Positions 24,792 to 30,596 of a stretch of 30,596 nucleotides of DNA are shown in pieces. Positions within the stretch are counted from its first letter, which is position 1; every line of letters starts with the position of its first letter. The DNA is from JBBSTY01 sp038235385. Its GTDB lineage: Bacteria; Actinomycetota; Acidimicrobiia; Acidimicrobiales; Acidimicrobilacustridaceae. Both the position numbers and the translations under genes were made by a program. The stretch covers positions 1-30,596 of the forward strand of contig JBBSTY010000028.1 of the NCBI GenBank assembly GCA_038235385.1, given 5' to 3'. Below the pieces are notes generated by a model that saw only the letters and a program-made list of their open reading frames with translations, was not told the DNA's origin and did no database searches.

Positions 24792-25844
24792 ATGCACCTC
24801 TCCCACCCCTCGAGCCTGGCTCGCACCCGTCCAACCACCCGTCGACGCTCGCGACTCCGACGCGGTCTCGTCGTCGGATCCGTTGCCCTCGCGCTGCTGG
24901 GCTCGGCCTGCACCGCCGACGTGGGCGACGCCGAAGCCCCGACCACCACCGAATCGACCACCACGACCACCACCACCACTCCGGGCCCGGTGAAGGACCA
25001 GACCCGACCCGTGAGCGCGTTCGGCATGGTCCACGACGGCACCAAGCTGTGGATCGCAGACTTCTACGGCGGGCAGGTCCTGGCCGTGGATCCCGACTCC
25101 GGTGCGATCCTGGTGCGCTACAAGGGCACCGACGGCGTGAGCGACGAGATCGACGACGTCGCCATCGGCCCCGACGGATCGGTGTTCTGGACCGGCTTCA
25201 ACGATGGCGCCGTGGGACGGATGACCACCTCGGAGGTGGTGAGCGTCGTCGCCGGCCTCGAGCCCGGCATCAACGGGATCGCCTTCTCTCCTGATGGCCG
25301 GTTGTTCGTCGGTCGCGCGGTCATCGGCCAGGGTCTGTGGGAGATCGATCCCTCCCAGCCGGAGAAGCCGCCGAGGCTCATCAGCGACTCGCTCGGCAAC
25401 ATCAACTCGTTCGCGGTCGGTCCCGATGGGTTGATCTACGGCCCGCGCTGGGGCCTCGACGGAGCCGGCGAGCTCGTGCGCATCGACCCGGACACCGCCG
25501 AACTCGAAGTGCTCGCCACCGGGTTCGACGGTCCGCTGGCCGTGAAGCTCGATGCCGAGGGTCGGACCGCCTACGTGCTGAGCCTCGCGCCGGGTGCGCC
25601 CCCACGGGTGTCGGTGGTGGACCTCGACACCGCGGCAACCACCGTGCTGGCCGAGACGCTTCCGATCGCGCTCGCCGACAACCTCGCCGTCGCACCCGAC
25701 GGCCGGGTGTTCGTCTCGGCGTTCAACGAACCCGAGCTCGCCGTGATCGCCACCGATGGCTCGATCCACACGATCGGCATCGGACGTGACGCGGAGCCGG
25801 TCCCCGAGCCCGCCTCGGACGACGAGGGGTCAACCGATCGCTGA
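24792..25844 (+). CDS. Beta-propeller-like (NHL/SMP-30-type) lipoprotein
   Basis: 350 residues. A basic N-terminus (RRRSRLRR), a hydrophobic segment and GSAC (Cys40) make a lipoprotein signal; a threonine-rich spacer (about res. 51-64) follows. The rest is a row of repeated propeller blades seen as AFGMVHDGTKLWIADFYGGQVLAVDPDSG, DVAIGPDGSVFWTGFNDGAVGRM, GIAFSPDGRLFVG, SFAVGPDGLIYGPRWG and NLAVAPDGRVFVSAFNEPELAVI. Such folds bind ligands or act as lactonases, but I see no clear metal-binding set, so the activity is unknown. It should sit on the outer face of the membrane. The ATG at 24792 lacks a good ribosome site. Its 3' end overlaps the convergent LLM gene by 15 bases. Confidence 0.83.
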   Translation: MHLSHPSSLARTRPTTRRRSRLRRGLVVGSVALALLGSACTADVGDAEAPTTTESTTTTTTTTPGPVKDQTRPVSAFGMVHDGTKLWIADFYGGQVLAVDPDSGAILVRYKGTDGVSDEIDDVAIGPDGSVFWTGFNDGAVGRMTTSEVVSVVAGLEPGINGIAFSPDGRLFVGRAVIGQGLWEIDPSQPEKPPRLISDSLGNINSFAVGPDGLIYGPRWGLDGAGELVRIDPDTAELEVLATGFDGPLAVKLDAEGRTAYVLSLAPGAPPRVSVVDLDTAATTVLAETLPIALADNLAVAPDGRVFVSAFNEPELAVIATDGSIHTIGIGRDAEPVPEPASDDEGSTDR

Positions 25845-26705
25845 CGCGACCTCATCGAGGTGGGCCGGATCGGCTGTCGTGGGCACCAGCAGGATCTCGT
25901 CGCACCCAGCCTCGTCGAGTCGGCCGATCGCATCGCGCAGCGCCTGCTCCGAATGGACCGAGCAGGAGTCGGCCATCGCCGTCGCCAGTCCGTCGCCGAA
26001 GATCCCGAGGTACCCGCGGGCGTAGCGGTGCAGGGTCTCGGCGGCGCCGTCGCCGAGCGCGTACCAGAAGCTGGTGACGTGGCGAGGTGCCTCCGTGCGC
26101 CCGGCATCGTGCCAGGCCTGCTCGATCCGTCGGAAACCCGACGCGGCGTCCTCGCCGAGCGGATCGAGGAGGAAGCCGGCGATCCCCGTGGCCCACCGGG
26201 CGGATCGGGCGATGGCCTTGGGTCCGAGCGCACCCGAGTACAACGGTGGGCCACCGTCCTGGACGGGTGTCGGACCCACCGGATGGAGATCGGGTCCCGG
26301 CGCGTCCCCCGCCCACACCCGCCGCAGCAGGTCGACCTGATCGTCGAGCCGCTGATGGCGATGGTCGAACGGGCGCTCGAGGCAGCGGTAGTCCTCGTCG
26401 CGACCCCCGACCCCGAGCCCGAGGTCGAGGCGGCCGGCGCTGATGACGTCGATGGTGGCCGCCATCTTGGCGAGCTCGATGGCCGGGTGCGCCGGCGCCA
26501 CCACGACCGTGCTCATCACGCGCACCCGCTCGGTGAGCGCCGCAGCCGCGGCGAGGGTCGTGAACAGCTCCACGTTCGGGTAGGCGATGCGCTCACCGAT
26601 GGCCAGGGTCGAGTACCCCCCGGTGTCGATCCCTCGACACCACCCCACGATCGCGTCGCGGTCGAGGCCGGCGATCATCGACGGGACGGTCATCCCGATC
26701 TTCAC
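25830..26705 (-). CDS. LLM-class (luciferase-like) flavin/F420-dependent oxidoreductase
   Basis: 291 residues from a GTG start. It begins VKIGMTVPSM and shows the TIM-barrel pattern of the family: GYSTLAIGERIAYPNVELFTTLAAAAALTERVRVMSTVVVAPAHPAIELAKMAATIDVISAGRLDLGLGVG, then PLYSGALGPKAIARSARWATG and the closing DEAGCDEILLVPT. The LGLGVGGRDEDY segment is typical of the actinobacterial F420- or FMN-using branch. The substrate cannot be told. The start is placed at GTG 26705, two bases after the stop of the substrate-binding protein gene (TGA-GC-GTG), so translation is probably coupled to it. Cytosolic. The family is confident; the cofactor is undecided. Confidence 0.88.
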   Translation of the reverse strand: MKIGMTVPSMIAGLDRDAIVGWCRGIDTGGYSTLAIGERIAYPNVELFTTLAAAAALTERVRVMSTVVVAPAHPAIELAKMAATIDVISAGRLDLGLGVGGRDEDYRCLERPFDHRHQRLDDQVDLLRRVWAGDAPGPDLHPVGPTPVQDGGPPLYSGALGPKAIARSARWATGIAGFLLDPLGEDAASGFRRIEQAWHDAGRTEAPRHVTSFWYALGDGAAETLHRYARGYLGIFGDGLATAMADSCSVHSEQALRDAIGRLDEAGCDEILLVPTTADPAHLDEVASAIG

Positions 26706-26707
26706 GC

Positions 26708-28426
26708 TCAGCTCGCTGCCTTCCAGACGTTGAAGGTCATGGTGGCGGTGGTGGGCACGCCCTGATCGCCGTCGCCACCCGATGCATCGGGCATCGGCCA
26801 CTCGAGGACGCCGTGGACGTCGTTGCCGAACACGACCGCGGACGTCTGCTGGACGAGGAAGCCGAAGTTGAGGTTCTTGGCCATCTCCTGCTGGACGATC
26901 GCGTACTGCTCCTTGCGCACGGCGTCGTCGTCGGTGGCCCGGGCCTTGGCCATCGCGTCGACGATGGCCTTGTTCTGATCGTCGGGGATGCGGGTGAAGT
27001 TCAGCGACAGCGCACCGATGGGCTTGGCCGGGCTGGCGAAGAAGACGTACTCCCGGTCGAGGCTCGGCGATCCGAACAGGATGAACCCGGTCGACTGGTA
27101 GTTGCCGAGCAGGGCATCCGCGATGAGCGTGAGCTGCTCCTTGGTGATGATGTTCACCTTGATCCCGACCTCGGCGAGCTGCGCCTGGAGCACCTGGGCG
27201 ACGCTCATGACCTCCGGGGCAGCCGTGATGTTCACGTCGAACTCGAGCTGCTTGCCGTACTTCGTCTCGTACTCCTGGGCGAGCTCACGGGCCTTGGCCT
27301 GATCGAACTCCGGGTAGTTGTCGGGCTTCACGTAGTACGGCGAGTTCTCGCTGAACACCCCGGTGACCGGGGGGAAGATGCCGTCGTAGGCCTGCTGCGA
27401 GAGCGTGGCGACATCGGAGCCGTACGCGACCGCCTGACGAGCGAGCAGATCGTCGAAGGGCGGCTGGGCCATGTTGAAGCCGACGAAGATCTTGGAACCC
27501 TCACCGTTCTGGTCGGTGAAGATCTGGACGTCCTCGCCGTTCTTGGCCTTGTCGGTGAACTCGATGATCTGGGTGGCGTCGTTGGTCTCGAAGATGTCGA
27601 GCGCGCCCGAGGCGAGCGCGGTTCCCCGCGCCGAGATGTCCGAGACCACACGGAACTCGATGCTGTCGAGGTACGGGTAGCCGGTCCGCCAGTACTCGGT
27701 GTTCTTGGTCACCTCGAGCGTCGAGCCCTGTTCCCAGTCCGTGAACGTGAACGGGCCGCTCCCGACCGGGTTCTTGTTGCCGTCGGGATCATCGAGCATC
27801 GACGGTGCCGCGATCACGCCGGTCTGCGCGGTGAGCATCTCGGGGAAGCTGGACCACGGTCGGTTCATGGCCACCACCACCGACGTGCCGTCGGCTCCTG
27901 CGGTGATCGAGTCGACGAAGTCCAGGCTGGCGCCGGTGAGCGGCGACGCCTTCTGCGTGGAAAGCGAACGCACGATCGCGGCGGCATCCACCGGGGTGCC
28001 GTCGTGGAAGGTGACGTCGGGTCGTACGCCGATGGTCCACTCGGTGAAGTCGTCGTTGGTTGCGAAGCTCTCGGCCAGGTACGGATGGGCCTTGAGGTCG
28101 GCGCCGAACACGGCCAGCGGATCGAAGATCGAGAACCCGACGATGTAGCCCGAGCCGGACCACCGGTTGCTGGCGGGGTTCCAACCGTCGGTCTCTGCGT
28201 TCAGCCCGAACGTGAGCTGACCGCCCGACTGCGGCGGTCCGGCGTCCTGGTTGGTGATGTTGGCCTTGAACGTGCCCGGAGGAACGGTGGAGTCGCTCGC
28301 CGAGTCGCCTGTGCCGCAGGCGGACGCGAGGAGGGCGACGACGCCCACGATCGCTCCGAGCAGGATGGTCCTGGCGTGATGGGACCTCGGGTCCGAGGCC
28401 GCCATCCCCGCGCATGTTCGGTTCAT
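26708..28426 (-). CDS. ABC transporter substrate-binding lipoprotein, family 5 (peptide-type), copy B
   Basis: 572 residues. The signal sequence ends in LLASAC (Cys37), a good lipobox. The mature protein is an SBP_bac_5 (DppA/OppA-like) binding protein: GGQLTFGLNAETDGWNP, the family marks LAESF...TEWTIGVRPDVTFHDGTPVDAAAIV, NPVGSGPFTF, YWRTGYPYLDSIEF and a C-terminal EQYAIVQQEMAKN. Peptides, nickel, sugars or other solutes are possible ligands. A GGGAGGG ribosome site precedes the ATG at 28426. It is closely similar to the upstream neighbour and begins 56 bases after it. No permease or ATPase gene is in the window. Confidence 0.92.
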   Translation of the reverse strand: MNRTCAGMAASDPRSHHARTILLGAIVGVVALLASACGTGDSASDSTVPPGTFKANITNQDAGPPQSGGQLTFGLNAETDGWNPASNRWSGSGYIVGFSIFDPLAVFGADLKAHPYLAESFATNDDFTEWTIGVRPDVTFHDGTPVDAAAIVRSLSTQKASPLTGASLDFVDSITAGADGTSVVVAMNRPWSSFPEMLTAQTGVIAAPSMLDDPDGNKNPVGSGPFTFTDWEQGSTLEVTKNTEYWRTGYPYLDSIEFRVVSDISARGTALASGALDIFETNDATQIIEFTDKAKNGEDVQIFTDQNGEGSKIFVGFNMAQPPFDDLLARQAVAYGSDVATLSQQAYDGIFPPVTGVFSENSPYYVKPDNYPEFDQAKARELAQEYETKYGKQLEFDVNITAAPEVMSVAQVLQAQLAEVGIKVNIITKEQLTLIADALLGNYQSTGFILFGSPSLDREYVFFASPAKPIGALSLNFTRIPDDQNKAIVDAMAKARATDDDAVRKEQYAIVQQEMAKNLNFGFLVQQTSAVVFGNDVHGVLEWPMPDASGGDGDQGVPTTATMTFNVWKAAS

Positions 28427-28454
28427 CGTCTTCCCTCCCACGGTGGAAAGGCGG

Positions 28455-28460
28455 ACAGTA
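28455..28460 (-). promoter_or_regulatory. Possible -10 (TACTGT) between the two substrate-binding genes
   Basis: On the minus strand TACTGT lies 29 bases before the ATG at 28426, inside the 56-base gap. It would allow copy B and the LLM gene to be transcribed apart from copy A. No -35 is recognisable. Confidence 0.35.
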
Positions 28461-28482
28461 GACGATGACGAGCGGTGCTCGC

Positions 28483-30195
28483 TTACGAGCGGGGGCTCAT
28501 CCAGATGCTGGCGGTGAAGGGGGCGACGCTCGGCAACCCGGCCGGCCCGTCGCCACCGGTCTCGTTCGGGAGGTTCCACCGGAGCACGCCGTGCACCTGA
28601 TCGGTGAACACCAGCGCCGAGGTCATCTGGACGAGGAACACCATGTTGAGGTTCTTCGACATCTCCTGCTGGACGATGGCGTACTGCTCCTTCTTGAGCG
28701 CCGGATCGTCGGTGGTGCGGGCCTTGTCCATGGCTTCGCGCACGGCGGCGTTCTGGTCGTCAGGGATCCGGGTGAAGTTGAGCGACAGCGAACCGATGGG
28801 CTTGGCCGGACCTGCGAAGAACACGTACTCACGGTCGAGGCTCGGCGAGCCGAACAGGATGAACCCGGTGGACTCGTAGTTCCCGAGGACGGTGTCGGCG
28901 ATGATCGTGGCCGATTCCTTCGACTGCACCGCCATGTCGATGCCCACCTCGCGGAGCTGCTGTTGGATGACCTGGCCGATCTGTTGGCTCTCGGGCGTGG
29001 GGAGCACGGTGCCGGTGAACGACAGCGGCTTGCCGTACTTGGTCTCGTACTCCTGGGCGAGCGCACGGGCCTTGTCGGGGTCGAACTGGGGATAGCCGTG
29101 GTCGGGCGCGTAGTTCGGCGAGTTCTCGCTGAACACGCCGTCGACCGGCGGGAAGATCCCCGAGAACGCCTGCTCCGACAGCGCGTGGGTGTCGATGCCG
29201 TAGGCGACCGCCTGCCGGGCGAGCAGGTCGTCGAACGGGGCCTGGGCCATGTTCAGCGCCAGGAAGATCTTGGCGCCCTCGGCGTTGGGGTTGGTGAAGA
29301 TCTGGATGGTGTCGTCCTGGGCGGCGCGATCGGTGTAGTCGATGATCTGGGACGCATCGCCGGTCTCGAAGATCTCGATCGAACCGGAGTCGAACGAGGC
29401 GCCCCGTGCCGTGTTGTCCGACACCACCTTGAACGTGATGGCGTCGAGGTACGGGAGCCCGGTGCGCCAGTAGTCGGGGTTCTTCGTGACCTTGAGCTCG
29501 TTGTTCTGCTGCCAGCTCTGGAACTCGAACGGACCGCTGCCGACCGGGTTGGCCTTGGCATCGGGATCGGTGAACATCGACGGTGCCGCGATGGCACCGG
29601 TCTGGGCGGTGAGCACCTCGGGGAAGGTGGACCACGGCTTGTTCATGGCGACCACGATCTCGGTCCCGTCGTCGCTCGCCACGAAGCTGTCGGCGAACGA
29701 GAAGACCGAACCCGTCAGCGGCGACTCCTTGTTCGTGGTGAGCGTGGCGACGATGGCCGCGGCGTCCACCGGGGTGCCGTCGTGGAACGTCACCCCGGGA
29801 CGGACGCCGATCGTCCACTCGGTGAAGTCCGCGTTGTGCTCCAGGCTCGACGCGAGGTAGGGGTGGACCTCACCGTCGTCGCCGTACGCGGCGAGCGGGT
29901 CGAAGATCGAGAACCCGACGATGTAGCCCGATCCGCCCCAGCGGCTGTCCGAGGGGCTCCACCCGTCGGTCTCCGCAGCGAGTCCGAACGCGAGCGCACC
30001 ACCCGACTGCGGTGGACCGGCGTCCTCGTTCACGTCGCTCGTCGAGAAGGTCCCCGGAGGCGAACCCGTTCCCGATTCGGTGGGTTCGCTGGACTGGCAC
30101 GCGCTGGCAACCAGCGCGAGTGCGCTGACCGCGGCCAGCACGATGACCCATGAACCCTTGCGTAGGCCCTGCTTCGGGCGAGCTCCGACGTTCAT
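28483..30195 (-). CDS. ABC transporter substrate-binding lipoprotein, family 5 (peptide-type), copy A
   Basis: 570 residues from the inner ATG at 30195, which has proper spacing from a GGGGGGA ribosome site; an ATG two codons earlier (30201) almost touches it. The lipobox is VASAC (Cys33). The mature part aligns with copy B nearly end to end: DAGPPQSGG, SGYIVGFSIFDPLA, TEWTIGVRPGVTFHDGTPVDAAAIV, NPVGSGPFEF, FDDLLARQAVAYG, GFILFGSPSLDREYVFFAGPAKPIG and FTRIPDDQN. The order of all family-5 motifs is intact, so neither copy is a relic. Differences gather in the ligand-facing stretches and the C-terminus, which may mean different ligands. It is the first of the three-gene run with copy B and the LLM oxidoreductase. 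Confidence 0.92.
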   Translation of the reverse strand: MNVGARPKQGLRKGSWVIVLAAVSALALVASACQSSEPTESGTGSPPGTFSTSDVNEDAGPPQSGGALAFGLAAETDGWSPSDSRWGGSGYIVGFSIFDPLAAYGDDGEVHPYLASSLEHNADFTEWTIGVRPGVTFHDGTPVDAAAIVATLTTNKESPLTGSVFSFADSFVASDDGTEIVVAMNKPWSTFPEVLTAQTGAIAAPSMFTDPDAKANPVGSGPFEFQSWQQNNELKVTKNPDYWRTGLPYLDAITFKVVSDNTARGASFDSGSIEIFETGDASQIIDYTDRAAQDDTIQIFTNPNAEGAKIFLALNMAQAPFDDLLARQAVAYGIDTHALSEQAFSGIFPPVDGVFSENSPNYAPDHGYPQFDPDKARALAQEYETKYGKPLSFTGTVLPTPESQQIGQVIQQQLREVGIDMAVQSKESATIIADTVLGNYESTGFILFGSPSLDREYVFFAGPAKPIGSLSLNFTRIPDDQNAAVREAMDKARTTDDPALKKEQYAIVQQEMSKNLNMVFLVQMTSALVFTDQVHGVLRWNLPNETGGDGPAGLPSVAPFTASIWMSPRS

Positions 30196-30226
30196 CACCA
30201 TGTCCCCCCGGATCGTTGGTGGCCGC

Positions 30227-30232
30227 AGCGTA
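30227..30232 (-). promoter_or_regulatory. Probable -10 (TACGCT) for substrate-binding gene copy A
   Basis: On the minus strand TACGCT lies 32 bases before the ATG at 30195, giving a leader of about 25 bases containing the GGGGGGA site. Confidence 0.4.
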
Positions 30233-30343
30233 CGGCACCGGACGTCGCTGTGTGTCGCGAGTCACGTCCATCGGGGCGCGGCGGTTCGTGCCGCCGGTCG
30301 GTCCGTCATCACGTCCATGGGGCCGAGCCAGCATCCGCGGTGC

Positions 30344-30349
30344 GAGACT
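30344..30349 (+). promoter_or_regulatory. Weak leaderless-type -10 (GAGACT) for the second J-domain gene
   Basis: GAGACT followed by seven bases and GTG at 30357 keeps the spacing of the TANNNT-N7-start promoters here but lacks the first T. No ribosome site is seen, which supports a leaderless start. Confidence 0.3.
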
Positions 30350-30356
30350 TCCCCAC

Positions 30357-30596
30357 GTGAGCACCGGACCGAACCACTACCAGCTGCTCGGGGTGAACCC
30401 CGACGCCGGGGAGGACGAGATCCGGCGCGCCTACCGGACGCTGGCCAAGTCGGCGCACCCCGATGCGGGCGGGGATCCGAGCACGTTCCGACAGCTCCTC
30501 GAGGCCTACCAGACGCTCGGCCGCGCCGGGAGCCGGTGGGCCGAACGGCAGGTCCCAGGTGATCTCCTGGCGGTCGAGGGCGACGCCGTGCATGAC
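30357..30596 (+). CDS. J-domain protein (3' partial)
   Basis: The frame is open from GTG 30357 to the right edge, 80 codons, so the C-terminus is missing. It encodes a J-domain: YQLLGVNPDAGEDEIRRAYRTLAK, the HPD triad in SAHPDAGGD, and FRQLLEAYQTLG. Such domains recruit and stimulate DnaK. What follows the J-domain is not visible, so it cannot be told whether this is a membrane type like the protein at 18061 or a soluble one. It diverges from the substrate-binding operon. Confidence 0.82.
   Translation, partial: MSTGPNHYQLLGVNPDAGEDEIRRAYRTLAKSAHPDAGGDPSTFRQLLEAYQTLGRAGSRWAERQVPGDLLAVEGDAVHD

Noticed and set aside
24946..24984. ACC-rich tandem triplets.
   Set aside because: They encode the threonine-rich linker after the lipoprotein signal, common in exported actinobacterial proteins.
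26813..30153. Two long plus-strand frames (about 550 and 560 codons) that resemble each other.
   Set aside because: They resemble each other only because they are antisense to the duplicated substrate-binding genes.

Overview
The window is about 30.6 kb of very GC-rich, densely coding chromosomal DNA. The gene content points to an actinobacterium. Evidence includes NucS (the actinobacterial and archaeal mismatch endonuclease), a polyphosphate-type glucokinase, a WS/DGAT acyltransferase, DUF2510-type proteins, a luciferase-like (LLM) oxidoreductase and leaderless TANNNT promoters. My guess is the Acidimicrobiia or a close relative, but that is inference. I see no tRNA, rRNA, CRISPR array, transposase, integrase or phage gene, and no gene-free stretch longer than about 280 bases. 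This reads as ordinary core and shell chromosome rather than an island.

Layout. 1-3899 (+): the 3' part of a CysQ-type phosphatase, a crotonase-family protein lacking the usual catalytic glutamates, an AarF/UbiB kinase-like protein and a small lipoprotein. 3949-5735: pirin (-) and nucS (+), diverging from an 89-base gap in which each gene has its own leaderless promoter. 5740-7495 (-): an SDR dehydrogenase followed one base later by a MaoC/hydratase-2 protein, together a split MFE-2-like beta-oxidation pair. 7742-10957 (+): a VanW-family envelope protein and a WS/DGAT acyltransferase. 11018-17784 (-): gnd, an aldose 1-epimerase, pgi and ppgK, a sugar-phosphate module, followed by a carotenoid oxygenase and a small membrane protein. 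18061-19112 (+): a J-domain/C2H2 zinc-finger/membrane protein and a small four-cysteine protein.

19151-24608 (-): three successive genes encoding proteins with an N-terminal C-P-x-C...C-x-x-C-G zinc ribbon and a membrane helix, then a FrnE/DsbA-like protein, a DUF2510-DUF4870 membrane protein and a lipoprotein. 24792-25844 (+): a beta-propeller-like lipoprotein. 25830-30195 (-): two tandem, closely related family-5 ABC substrate-binding lipoproteins, with no permease or ATPase beside them, followed two bases later by an LLM-class oxidoreductase. 30357-30596 (+): the start of a second J-domain protein.

The points most worth a second look are: the zinc-ribbon/membrane paralogue row with perfect inverted repeats between its genes; the J-domain plus C2H2 finger fusion; the orphan tandem substrate-binding proteins coupled to an oxidoreductase; and the repeated TANNNT-N7-ATG leaderless promoters. 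I did not find a clear, self-contained novel defence or mobile system. All family calls come from reading motifs by eye, with no database search.
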